DNA of 57,455 bases from Hondaea fermentalgiana (lineage: Eukaryota > Sar > Bigyra > Thraustochytrida > Thraustochytriidae): the NCBI GenBank assembly GCA_014084085.1, contig NPFB01000022.1, positions 99,831 to 157,285 on the forward strand, in the 5' to 3' direction. The position numbers were made by a program, and so were the translations under genes. The first letter of the stretch is position 1; each line of letters opens with the position of its first letter. The notes under the pieces were generated by a model. The model ran no database searches, had not been told where the DNA came from, and was given only the letters and a program-made list of their open reading frames with translations. Of this stretch, positions 10,794-21,700 are shown piece by piece.

Positions 10794-12002
10794 CCCGAGC
10801 GATGGTGAAGCCGAGGCCCAAGGCTCTTCTGCAAAGAGCCCAAAAAGCTTTTTTCTCCCAAACAAATCGGTCTATCCTGGTATCGTGCACGGAACTGCGT
10901 CTCGGAGTCGTTGCAAGTTTTTCCAATCATTTTCTTCTTTCTTCAAGTCGAACTTCTTTTTCTTTCTCTCCATCATCGTGGCGCGCGGCGGCTGCGCTTG
11001 CACAAGTTTGGTCGCAGTCGCAGTCGCAGTCGCAGTCGCAGTCGCTGTCGCAGTCGCTGTCGCAGTCGCTGTCGCTGTCGTAGTCGCTGTCGCAGTCGCT
11101 GTCGCTGTCGCTGCCGGCGGCAGGGCCGCCGCCGCCTGGCGAGGCAGCTGCAGGCGAGACCCTGCCTGCCTTGCAGTTTGTCGGTCGTTGCTTGGCCGGA
11201 CATCCTCGGCCAGCTCCCGGGGCTACCTCTCTCTTGTGCGCAGCACTCGGCTCTCGTTAGCCATTACCGCCACTGCAACGCGCCGCGAGTCCGTATCTTT
11301 GAGAAGTCGATGCTCGGAGCAAAATTACGCATCTCATTCTACAGCTCTGCACTAGTTCTCTTCAAGATATCGTGCGACGCAAAACTAGTTTGAAAGACTG
11401 AAGAAAGAGCGCGCAGCGAGAGGCCAGTCAAGCGGCAGCGGCGCCGCCGCCAAAACCTGCTTGGCTTGAGTCCGCGCCGGCTGCGATCCTGCGAGCGAGC
11501 GCGCCGCGCAGGCCCGGCGAGCGGACGCGGATCCTCGCGCGCAGCGAGCGCACGCACGCACGCGCGCGCGCGGACAGGCCTCCGGCGCTTCGGGCGGGCG
11601 GCGCATCGACGACCTGAGCTGGCGGCGACGCCGCGCGGCGACGAACGAGGCTCTCGTGCGCGTGCGCGACCAAGCTCACCGCCGCCGCCGCAGACTTCTT
11701 GCTCGGCGCCTCGAGTCCAAGCGAGGCGTGGGCGGGGCATCTTGTCGCGCCTGCCTGGCTGTCTTCCTGCCTGCCTGCCTGCCTGCCCACCTGCTCCTCG
11801 CTCGCTCGTCAGCGTCGCGACCCAGGGTTGCAAGGAAGGAACTACTGACGACGAGTTGGAGGACGTGCAGGAGGAGTAGCAGGCGCGTCGCTGTACGCCC
11901 GGCGAGCGCACTTCGGTCACTGAAGGCCGGGTTCACCGCGTGCTCGAACACGCGCGCGCATCCTTTCGCAGGTGCTCGCCAGAGTTTAGCAGAGTGGCAA
12001 TC
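10794..12002. other. Divergent intergenic region with hexamer array; leader of the Rab gene
   Basis: The 1.2 kb between the small helical protein and the Rab11-like gene is repeat-rich and holds no convincing gene. It has a GTCGCA/GTCGCT hexamer array (11011-11115), a CGCA/CGCG-rich stretch around 11540-11570, and a CCTG tetramer array at 11765-11788. Open frames here translate the repeats into Arg/Ser or Val/Ala strings. Confidence 0.5.
11011..11115. repeat. GTCGC(A/T) hexanucleotide array
   Basis: About 17 tandem hexamers of the form GTCGCA or GTCGCT, with one GTCGTA variant. The first five units are uniform GTCGCA and later units alternate A and T at the last position. It lies between divergent genes, so it is probably not translated. 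Confidence 0.9.
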
Positions 12003-12915
12003 ATGGACGAGTTCGATGTTCTGTACAAGAGTAAGTGATCACCCTCCACAAGAAAAGGCGCCGCTCGCCTTATACATGACTTGATCAAGCGGCGACATAT
12101 TGACGAATGATCTCGGTGCACGCGCCACGACTCTTGCTTTCTTTGTCCTTTACGAAATACACAGTCGTTCTCGTAGGAGACGCGGGGGTAGGCAAAACAA
12201 ACCTCTTGGCGTGCTTCACGCGCAACGCTGAGAACGCCACGGCCGAGCCGGGCAAGGCCGTTCCCACCTTTCACGAGACCCGTAAGCCGACCATTGGCGT
12301 CGAGTTTGGGACCAAGACCATCGTTCATCCGGATGGCACGCGAATCCGCACGCAAATCTGGGATACAGGTACGTAGGATTTGGAAGTGTCTTCTGCACTG
12401 ATGTCCTGACTGACTGACTGACTGACTGGCATTTTGTATTTCCGCAACGATTTGCACTTTGATAATACACAGCCGGACAAGAACGTTACCGCGCCATCAC
12501 CACGTCACACTACCGTAGAGCAGCAGGTGCAATTCTCGTGTACGACGTCGCGAACAAGAAATCATTTCAAAATGCGCTGGACACGTGGTTGAATGATTTG
12601 AAAGAGGCAGCAGATAAGGATCGCGGCTTCCTGTCGTGCATCATGCTCGTGGGCAATAAGATCGACCTCGAGACTGAGCTCGAGGTCGGCAAGTACATTT
12701 CGGAGGCCGTGCACACGAGCGCCTGCGAGGAGCACGGTCTCTTGTCAATGCGCACCTCGGCGAAAACAGGCCAGAATGTCACGCGCGCCTTTGAAGAGCT
12801 CGTTGTCAACGTGCACAACCACTTTAAAACCATGGACGATGAGGAGGACTATGGTAAATCCGTAGTTATCGGCAACGGGAACGCCGGCAAACCTCAAAAA
12901 GACTCGTGCTGTTGA
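12003..12915 (+). CDS. Rab11-type small GTPase, three exons (224 aa)
   Basis: Membrane-trafficking GTPase, Rab11-like (recycling endosome / post-Golgi). Exons are 12003-12030, 12165-12368 and 12473-12915. Donors are GTAAGT and GTACGT, acceptors ACACAG in both cases, and joins are in phase 1 and phase 1. The spliced N-terminus Met-Asp-Glu-Phe-Asp-Val-Leu-Tyr-Lys matches the Rab11 N-terminus. G motifs are all present: [20 protein letters not shown] (formed across intron 2), Asn-Lys-Ile-Asp and Thr-Ser-Ala-Lys. The C-terminal Cys-Cys is a geranylgeranylation site. Oddity: about 13 extra residues lie between the P-loop helix and switch I compared with human Rab11. Confidence 0.92.
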
Positions 12916-14523
12916 TCATCACTACTTACATGTTCTCCTTCTCTCCCCCTTTTTCGCTACTTTTTGTTTCTTTCTTTTCTCCTTTCTGTTGCCCGTCTCA
13001 AATTGTTCTCATCCTTGATTTTAACGTTGGCAATGCGCGCTTGCCTTTACTTTGGAAAGCCCTGACCAAATTGTCATCTGAAAGGAGTAAAAGCGTATGC
13101 GTTATGCTTCTGTGATCTCGATCTTCCTCTCTCTCTCGAATTCGTTCAGATGGAGGCCGATGAGGAAGATTGATTCGTTTTGAGAAAATGGGCGGACAGC
13201 GTTTTTCGTTTCTCTGAAAGTAATTCTCTCACGATGATCGTGTCTTGCCTCCACTTTCCAACCTTCCGTGACATGGATGATCTCCATGGCGCGAGGTTTC
13301 TGCATCGTTCAACTTGTCGCAAGTCAAAGGTTATCGATTGGGGACCTTGAGCGTAAAACGGAAAGTCCCGTATACCCACCTTCTATTCGACGTAGAAAGT
13401 CAGTCTTGCGCCCCTGGGCGACGCGTGCCAAGGATAACAAAAACCATTGCGCTGCCTTGGGTTGTGTCAAGCATAAGGAAAGGGTTAGGCTTCATGCGTC
13501 CCCCAAAAAGACAAACTGTCATCACCCTTTTCCAATGACGAGTCCAGCATATTATCGTCACATCGCTCAGGCTCGCCTTTAGCCTCTCGCATGACGGACA
13601 AGCTACGGCGTATCTCGTTTTCCTCCGCTCAAAAGGCAGGTACGTTTCTTTCCGCCCCGAACCGGTCATTCCTCCGCCTCACTCTCAGCCTCTAGCAGCG
13701 GCTCTCCGCCGGCCTTGCTCATCCGTAGCGCTCGCCTATGCGGCGTCCGATGCGTGAATCGAATCGCGAGCAAGGTCCCTCACACCCTTTATCTCTACTC
13801 CTTTTCCCTCCCATTCCCCGCCTGCCCCGCTCGTCACGACGCGTAAACTCGTCGCGACGCGTAAACTCGCCCGCCGCGGAGCCCCACGGGGTCCACCACA
13901 CCTCACTGTACCCATGCAACCTCCTTGGCCACATCTATTCCAAACCCTAGGCCGCGCCGGCGCGTGCACGGTCTCGATGGGGACCTCGCGCAGCCCCCGG
14001 CGGCCTCGCAGCACACGAAGGCCGGCCAGTCAGGCAGCCGGTCCGCGGGGCGCGTGACCAGGCCCTCGCAGCGGCCCGCCTGCGCGGCCGATGAATGAAT
14101 GCAGACCCGGGTCGCCGCTGGCCGCTGCTGCGCTTCCGGGCGCGACAGGCAGCCAACCAGCAGCAACAAGGAGCGCAGGGATCAACAACCTGCAAAGAGC
14201 GAACTAGGACGACACAGACACCTAAAAGAGCAAAAAGGAACTAACACTTTACCGTAGAAAGGCCGTAACCGCAGGGAACCCGAAGTGCGAGCTGGGCGCC
14301 CAGGGGAAGCGAGCTGGGCGCGCCAGGCATCGTGCGAAAGAAGCAGCGCCAGAGCGCGGCCGGGACGCTCCCGAGGCTGCGCGGCGAGGGCGACGGCGAC
14401 GCGGGGCCCCCGAGGGAGCGTCGGCGCGAAGCAGCAAATCCGCAACGTCGCAAAGCCAAGCTGCAACGCGAGGCGCGAAAGGAGCTTGCTCGCTTCTGCA
14501 GTTTGGTCGCGTGGCCGGCGAAG
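12916..14523. other. Long intergenic region without a convincing gene
   Basis: 1.6 kb after the Rab11-like gene. The first half is AT-richer and has only short scattered open frames on both strands. Around 13836-13872 an 18-base unit containing GCGTAAACTCG occurs twice in tandem. From about 13950 the sequence becomes very GC-rich, approaching the assembly gap gene. No tRNA or other RNA gene could be recognised by eye. Confidence 0.45.
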
Positions 14524-15452
14524 ATGGGCGTCATGACGGACCTGCACGAGGTCGAGCTCGCCGTCAAGAAGGCGGCGGGTCTGCACGAGAAGGCCAGGCA
14601 GCTCGCGAGGAGGATCGAGGGCAGGCTGCGGCGCAAGTCCGCGCTCGCGAGCGACGCAGGCAGGCGCCGCAGCAGCTCGGCGGCCACCGCGCGCAAGCTG
14701 CAGCTGCCGCTCGTGAGCGCGCGCAGCAATGCCAGCCTCGCGAGCACGGCCAGCGCAGAGAGCCACAGCCTCGGGCCGTGCGCGCGCCCCCCNNNNNNNN
14801 NNNNNNNNNNNNNNNNNNNNNNNNNNNNNNNNNNNNNNNNNNNNNNNNNNNNNNNNNNNNNNNNNNNNNNNNNNNNNNNNNNNNNNNNNNNNGCCCCCCG
14901 CCGGCCGCGGCGCCGCTCGGCGTGCCGCAGTCGCTCCCCGACGACGGCGAGGACACCTGGCTCGCGCGCCTGCGCAGAAACCTGGCGCAGGCCGAGGGCC
15001 ACGAGCCCGGCCACGAGCCCTGTCTCGACCGCAAGAAACACCGCGGCGCACACCCTGCTCCGCCGTGTTCACACTCGGGAGGTTCTTGGGCCCCAGAGCG
15101 CTGCGAGCCGTCCTGCGAGCTCGCGGACGTGGGCGCGTGCTCGGGGAGGCGGGAGGAGGCCGAGGCCGCAGCCTGCGGCCGATACCTCGACGAGGAGCAG
15201 AAGGTCGACGAAGACGGGCTCGCCCGCGGCGACCAGGCTATGCGTCCCCCAGGGTCGGGTCGAGAACGTCCCGTCCGTCGCCCTCGTGTCTTACGCCAGA
15301 GCTCACCTTGCTTCCAGACGCAGTCGCCGCTGCAGGCTGCGCCGCAGAACTCGCAGCCCTCGCGTCTCGAGCTCGACGTGCGGGCTGCCGTCCGCAGCGG
15401 CGTTAGCCTCAGCGCGCTGCACAGGGACCTCCGCGAGCTTCTCGCCATGTAA
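14524..15452 (+). CDS. Gap-broken hypothetical protein
   Basis: Two segments with strong coding codon usage flank a 100-N gap. The left one (ATG at 14524, up to the gap at 14793) encodes about 90 residues with amphipathic helices rich in Glu, Lys, Arg and Ala. The right one (14893-15452) begins Pro/Ala-rich, has a Trp-Leu-Ala-Arg-Leu-Arg helix, then Cys- and His-containing sequence, and ends in a Leu/Arg-rich helix before a TAA. The two are in different frames as drawn, which is expected if the gap has unknown true length. I assume one gene but two are possible. No family recognised. The frame is also open upstream of 14524, without an ATG. Confidence 0.4.
14793..14892. other. Assembly gap (100 N)
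   Basis: Exactly 100 unknown bases, the conventional placeholder for a gap of unknown length. Both edges are runs of C/G, so extreme GC content probably stopped sequencing. Confidence 0.98.
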
Positions 15453-16283
15453 ATTTATGACCATCAACACAGCACAGCACAGCGCAGCGCAGCACAGCAT
15501 GGCATAGCATAGCACACGCTACCCTGCGCACTGTATCATTTGCTTTTTTAGTAACTTCATTGGACGGCTGCGGCCACGGACGACAATACATTCCTCAATG
15601 GACCACGGCGATTGCGCGAACCTCCCACCCTAATTTTGTAGAGCTTCGGGCTCGTCGCCGCAAGTGCATGCATGCATGCATGCATAAATGAAAGGCAGAC
15701 AGTGCACTCGTCGCCGTCCGTCGACATTCGACTTTCATGTCATGGGTCCGAAGAGGGGCCAAAGAAGCGGCCGCGCTTGATTCCCCTTCGCCACACACGC
15801 AAATTGTAACCTAAACTAATCGCCAAGTTCTATTCGTCCCCCTCGTCGATTCCATGATCTTTTGCGCAAGCGTCCGTGGCGGGAGACCTTCCCGATAGTG
15901 GCCGCTGGTGCGGTCGACGTGCTCGTTCGCTCGCTCGCTCGCTCGCGTTTCTTTCCCAACATCACGTCACGCCGAAAACGGCGTCGATGGCTTGCCGTCC
16001 GTCAGCCTCGGGTCGATCGTGACGTGCGCTTTCTCCAGTGGCCATGGTGGCAAGCAACGAGAAGAACGCGGAAGAATGAATGTCCGTTTTCGTGCGCAAC
16101 GACCGAGAGCCCCTTGAGCCCGCAACGTTGGCCCGGCAGAAGGACTTGGGCCAGACGGAGTGCAGCTGGCTGGCGAGCGGCCGGACGCGCCGCGGCCTCC
16201 TCCCTGGCTGCCCGGCTGCCCGGCTGCCCGGCCTCCTCCCCTCGCCTCGCCTCCCCGGCCCCGGCGCCGCGCGAGGAAGGACG
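15453..16283. other. Intergenic region and leader of the coiled-coil gene
   Basis: Contains a CAGCA-type pentamer run (15465-15512), a GCAT array (15665-15685), a CGCT/TCGC tetramer array (15922-15947) and, closest to the next gene, repeated CCCGGCTG units (16204-16230). No convincing separate gene. An in-frame ATG at 16080 could extend the following protein. Confidence 0.45.
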
Positions 16284-18173
16284 ATGGACTCGGACGGGCG
16301 CACGTCCGCGAGCCCAGCACGCTCGGCATGGTCCGTGGGCCTCGCGTCCGTGCTCGAGCGCGCCGCAGAACGCCAGGAGCGAGGCCAGCAGCGACGAGGG
16401 GAAGAAGACGGCCACGATGCAGCTGACCACCTCTTTGGGAATGTTCTCGACGCAAACGTCCTCGGCCTCGAGCTCGTCGCGGCCACAGAAAGAGAAAACT
16501 CGGACAACGAGGAAGAAGACGAGGAAGACCGTGAGCCGCGCAGCGCCTTCGGTGGACCGGGACTGACAGTGAGCAGCCTTTTCGGTGGGGATGACAGCGC
16601 CGCCGGTGATAAGGAGCAAAACATGTGGGACGCGGCGCTGGATAGCGTGCTGGAGGACAGTCTTGATGCCGAAAAAGCCCTCGAGCAGGAGCGGGCCCAC
16701 GCGGACGCTTTGCAAGGTCAGCTCGAGTCCTCAGCACATGCCATGGAAGAGCTTCGAGACGTGATCCGCGCTCGGGATCAAACACTCGAGACCGTCCGCA
16801 AAGATCTCCTGGCGGAAAAGCTGCGCCGCCGAGAAGCCGAGCGAAAGCTCGCTGATCTTGAGGCAGATAATACCAACCTGCGTGTCGACCTCGACGAAGC
16901 GCATGCAAGACTCGACGCCCTCCTTCGCGTCCAGTCGCCGCGGCATTCCATGAGCAATGCAGTGCAACCTCTTCTTGACGTGCAACCCTCTTCATCTCCT
17001 GGTCACGGACAAACGGGTCAGAGAAATACCTTAATCGGGGATCGCGAGGAGACCAAGTCCGAGAACAGCGCAGGACCTAGCCTGTGGCCCCATGTAGCGT
17101 CTGTGCGGGCTACCAATGAGCTTTCGTCGTATGAAATTGATTCATTGTGTGCTTCTTCGACGACTCCCGCGCTCATGCAAGCAACACCCTCATCGATGGA
17201 GGAGCATGCACCACAGAATGTACAGCACAGCACCGCGGCTTCTGCTTCTGCGGCTGCTTCACATGTTGAACGAGAAGATCAGTCGAGACGTCTCAGTACC
17301 GCAGAGCGTGCACATACCGCTACTTCGCCCATCCGAGAAGTTGGCGCAAGCTTATCGTCCTCTGCGAATGCACCGCAAGGTGAACATCGTACAGCGAGGT
17401 GTCAAGTCCCCATGCCCCGTGTGGAAAACTCCGTATCCAGCTTTGAGCTGTTGCAGCAGCTAAGGAGCAGAAGTTCACAAGCGCCGCGACGAAGACGACA
17501 ACGACCACATACAGGCCGATCACGACGTGGACCAGACACTCCGTCTTGCACCGCGCCGATTGAAAACGTCCTGCATCAAAGGGGCAAAGCAAGCAGTGGT
17601 GATCACATCGAGCACGCCTGGGCTCTTGAGCTGGCTGCTGAGCGCGACTTTCAGCGGCGCTTACTTCTGGGCAAAGATCCAGCCGATCGTCGGCTTCAGA
17701 GTGCCTGGGAAGAGGCCTCCATTCCATTTCGAGAACGTCTTGCTGTAATCCAACAGCTCGACGACCTCGCTGCGGAGGAGAGACCGTTGTACGCTGCCGA
17801 GCAGCTCGAACGGGTCAAACGGCGCGCCCGAAGTACTCCAGATGCCTCCAAAGTACTCCGTGTCGCCAGGCAGCTCGAAGCCGTCGTGTCGCGTGAGCAA
17901 GAGCTCGCTCCCGAGCGCGCGCCTCCGCATGCAGATCACGAAGAGCGGGCGCGCGCGGCCCTCGCGCTGTCACGCGACCGTCGCCGCATGGAACGGCACG
18001 TTCGCGTCTCAATCCGTAATTGGCAGCGCGAGCACCGCCGTGTCTTCTACTATCGAGGAATCCCCTTCCTCGAGCTTCTTGACGCTCGACATGTAAAAAC
18101 CTGTAGAGATGCAGACGCTGAGCGCCATGATGCTCGTTTGCGTCGTATTCCATACCACGTCGCACGGTCATAG
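16284..18173 (+). CDS. Hypothetical coiled-coil protein (629 aa)
   Basis: The frame has an ATG at 16080, but the first 68 codons translate a repetitive leader-like sequence, so the Met at 16284 (Met-Asp-Ser-Asp-Gly) is preferred. Regions in order: an acidic segment with a Glu/Asp run (about 70-85), a long Leu/Glu/Ala/Arg coiled coil (about 122-218), a Ser/Thr-rich low-complexity middle, and an Arg-rich helical C-terminal third. The C-terminus has a distinct stretch with Phe-Tyr-Tyr-Arg-Gly and Phe-Leu-Glu-Leu-Leu-Asp that may be conserved. I do not recognise the family. A structural or scaffold role is plausible from the coiled coil alone. It lies in the same orientation as the RAD17 gene downstream. 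Confidence 0.65.
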   Translation: MDSDGRTSASPARSAWSVGLASVLERAAERQERGQQRRGEEDGHDAADHLFGNVLDANVLGLELVAATERENSDNEEEDEEDREPRSAFGGPGLTVSSLFGGDDSAAGDKEQNMWDAALDSVLEDSLDAEKALEQERAHADALQGQLESSAHAMEELRDVIRARDQTLETVRKDLLAEKLRRREAERKLADLEADNTNLRVDLDEAHARLDALLRVQSPRHSMSNAVQPLLDVQPSSSPGHGQTGQRNTLIGDREETKSENSAGPSLWPHVASVRATNELSSYEIDSLCASSTTPALMQATPSSMEEHAPQNVQHSTAASASAAASHVEREDQSRRLSTAERAHTATSPIREVGASLSSSANAPQGEHRTARCQVPMPRVENSVSSFELLQQLRSRSSQAPRRRRQRPHTGRSRRGPDTPSCTAPIENVLHQRGKASSGDHIEHAWALELAAERDFQRRLLLGKDPADRRLQSAWEEASIPFRERLAVIQQLDDLAAEERPLYAAEQLERVKRRARSTPDASKVLRVARQLEAVVSREQELAPERAPPHADHEERARAALALSRDRRRMERHVRVSIRNWQREHRRVFYYRGIPFLELLDARHVKTCRDADAERHDARLRRIPYHVARS

Positions 18174-18751
18174 TGGCTTCACTTTGTGATGCTATTTGTG
18201 TGCATGTCTCGTCCGCGTCAAATGACACGAGCTGCGATGTTGTTCTTCATGTTTCGCTTCTCACCCCCGCAGATGTCTTCCAGTCTCTTTTCTGCTATGA
18301 CTTTCGTTGGATTCTCGCATTGAATTATTGTAAAGAATATCATAACACTCGGCGCAACAACAATCCTCCTTCTCTCCTCTGACGAGCTGTGTGTCCGAGC
18401 CTGTGCCTCCCATTGAATTTGCGTTTCGTGGAGAGCACCTTGAGATCGCCGCCTCCCAACGTTCCGCCATTGGACCCCATGGCAAAAACGCAACGCGACA
18501 CGAACCTGGGCGCCGCCACCGCCCGCTCGTGCCTTGAGTGGGTGGACGCGGAGGCAGAGCGGGGCGCAGGGCACGCGTCTCGCCATTGGCAGGCTCGCTC
18601 CTTCGTTTCGTGGTGGCGCGGCGAGTGAAGGTTGTCGTCAGCGTCGGCGTGCAGCGACCATCCGGGCAAATCCTTGGGCATCCGTGCGCAGTCGCACGTC
18701 TTGCCCTCCGCGAGCTTTCAGGCAGGCATACTGTGCCACCTGGCGCGAATC
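18174..18751. other. Intergenic region upstream of RAD17
   Basis: About 580 bases between two same-strand genes. The RAD17 frame is open from 18632 but has only a TTG before 18752. No independent gene is seen on either strand. Confidence 0.45.
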
Positions 18752-21700
18752 ATGCGCTCACGGAGAACCTCCTCGCGCAGAGCGCCCAAGGTTCTAGACT
18801 GGAGCGCCGAAGATGATATTGAGGATGACGACGAGGAGGACGATGATGACGACGAGTCTTCCCATGGCGGCTTCAAAAGCACGACCACCAGGTTCAGATC
18901 CGCGAGGAAAACCAGCGAAAGCGATTCGGATGAAGACGATGAGGACAGCGATAGCGCAGACGAGCAAAAGCTGTCGGGCAAGCGAAGAAAAGCAACGTCC
19001 CCCTTTACAATGAAACGCTTTCGTGTCGAATCAAAGCATGCTGCCGACGAGCCTGACCCGCAGCGGAGACAACGTCCGAAACGGTCCCGCGCTGTTAGCG
19101 CTAACAGCGCTGCTTCAACAGCAACAAGGACAAAATCCACAGCAAAGCCTTTTGTGTCCGTCAAACCTCGCTCTCTCACCAAAAGCGCCAAGTCTTCCTC
19201 TCGTGCTCCTGCAGTTATATCGCTCTTGGATGAAGATGAAGATGAAGATGATGCAGAGGACGTTAAAGACGAACGTGGAGATGACAAGGACGAGGTTAAA
19301 AATGACAACATGATAGCTGATGCTTCCTCTCGAAGGGACGATGATGCGAGCCTTCCAGACATCATCAGCAAGAGCGAAAGTGCTGTTGCCAGTGAAACCA
19401 GGGCCCGTTCCCAGCGCCCGAGACACACACCTTCGCCAGAGCTGGAAGTCTGTGTCTTGGATGATAGCGACGAGGAGGAGTACTCTGATCAAATTGCTAC
19501 AAGTCGTGAGAGGACAATTGGTAAAGATGATGCGTCGAGAGGAAAATCAGAGAGACATTCTTCAAAAGTCAACGACGGCGCAAGTGAATCTTCAGGACCG
19601 ACGCAGGAAAGCCATTCGTGGACTTGCTCCGAGTGTACTCTGAAAAATCCAGCCAAGGCGCTTGTTTGTCATCTGTGTCAACAACATCGACGCGTGGACC
19701 TTCATAATGGACAGTGGGCCTGTCCAACGTGTACCCTCATCAATGAACCCGGAGCGGAACAGTGCACTTCTTGCGGTGAGGTTCGTGAGAAGCCTTTTTC
19801 ACCGCCGTCGTCGGGCCGAGTGGGTGCAGACAAAATCACAGAAGAGGCTAGTTCTTCTTCTGAAGACGAAGACGAAGAAGAAGAAGAAGAGATTCCGCTC
19901 GTGACCCGAAAGGCGAGAAAAGGCCTCTCACGGAGAACACGAAGGCATGCAGACTCACTTCCAGCGAAACAAGCTTGCGTCTTGCTTCAATCTGCAGGGT
20001 CTTCTCTGACAAGTGCAGGCGCCGAGCAAAAGCGACAAAGGCAAGGGCAGAACGTGCGCAAGGAATTCACGACACCCTCAGAAAAGAATAATGTGGACCT
20101 TGATGTGCCTTCTTTCCCTGAACTCTGGAGCGACAAGCATAGGCCCGAGAACCTTGAGGTTTTCATGAAAGCCGTGGCCAAGAAGAAGGTTGAGGAGATT
20201 CGCCAATGGATGCAGGAATCAAGTCGAGGAACATTCAGACCTCTTCTTAATCCACTTGTGCTGCACGGTCCAAGCGGCGCAGGCAAGTCTTTGTGTGTCG
20301 AGCTTATCGCCAAAGAACTGGCGATAGAGCTTCGGCATTGGAAGAGTGATGTTCTTCGTCCTTCATCGTTCCCCAGTGGAGATATGAGAAGTGCGGATGT
20401 GTCAATGAGGGGCCCGTCTTCAGGCTTGGAGATCCCTTACGTGTCGCAAATCAACGACTTTGTAAGTTTTATCCAGGCAAGTCGTTTTCCAGCATTGCAA
20501 ACTGGGCCTGCATCGTCAGATCAGCAACACAAGCCCCAATCGATTCTCTTGATTGAGGAGTTACCATTTTTAAAGACACCAGAAACGCAGGCGACCTTTT
20601 ATCGCGCTTTGCAAGCCTCTGTCCGTGCAGGCCAACCGATGATCATTATCAGTACCAGCGACGGTGATGCTGCGAACCCGACGACGCTGCGACGCGTGTT
20701 TTCAGATCAAATCATGGGCTCTGCGCTCAGCTTGAACCTGGGTCGCATCGCCCCCGGCCGGTTGACACGCGTCTTGCGGAGCATTGCTGATGCAGAAGGC
20801 GTATCTGTTCCTAATAATGCTATTCTTGACATGGCACTACGTGCCAATGGAGACCTACGTTGTGCCATCCAAATGCTCCAATTTTATTGCATTGGAAGGC
20901 CCGATGCTCAAGTGGATCATGCCAAGGGCAAGCGCCGACGTCGAGGACCGGCCCCGTCGGTTGCTGTTCGCGCGCTTGAACGAAAACTGAAACGTACGGA
21001 AGGGCGCGGCGTATCTGTCGGAAAGACAAAGAGGCGTGCCCACAATGAAGATAATGATGACAACGAGGAGGAAGAGGAGGAAGACGCGAACGCGCGGGAT
21101 ACGGTGTACTCTATCAACCATGCTGTCGGCAAACTCTTGCGCGCCAAGACGCTTGGCGAGGAGTACGACGAGGAAAAGGGTAAAGCTGCGGGCCGCAATC
21201 TTGGTCCTCTCTGCCCAACAGAACGGGCGCGCCTTGCTTTTGACCCGGAACAGGTCGCTCAGGCTTGTGAACTCGATGCTGACGCGCTTTGTGCATTTGT
21301 ACAATACAATGCTCCACAACACTATGTGGAAATTGGCGAGCTTGCAGAAGCGCTCGATTATCTCTCCTTGGCTGATGTCTTTATTGGAGGCGGATTGCGT
21401 AATGACACCGGCGTGTGGGCCATGGAGTCTGCAGGACGAGCTTTTCCAGGTGCGTACGTTACCTCGCTCGCAAGTCGATCCGTCGCTGCAACGCGTTCGT
21501 CGCGCGCGCGTCTCACCTTTGCGCAGGGCAAAGTAACGCGTCCGCAAGTATATGACGTACAGGCACAACGAGAGACAAACCTGTCGGAATGGTCGGCCAG
21601 CTTTCGGGCCCCGCCTGTTCTGCAGCTATCGACGTCTGTCCACAGTGAGCTAGCTTCGTTTCAATCGCTTGTTACGCGCTGGAGACAACCAAATCTAACG

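Noticed and set aside
10032..10808. 258-codon plus-strand frame opposite the small helical protein
   Set aside because: Leu/Val-rich shadow with poor codon bias and an atypical start; the minus frame has the C/G third-position pattern.
15967..16995. 342-codon minus-strand frame
   Set aside because: Overlaps the coiled-coil gene; Arg/Cys/Pro-rich peptide typical of an antisense frame.
18718..19428. 236-codon minus-strand Ser-rich frame
   Set aside because: Antisense of the Asp/Glu codon runs of the RAD17 N-terminus, which read as Ser on the other strand.
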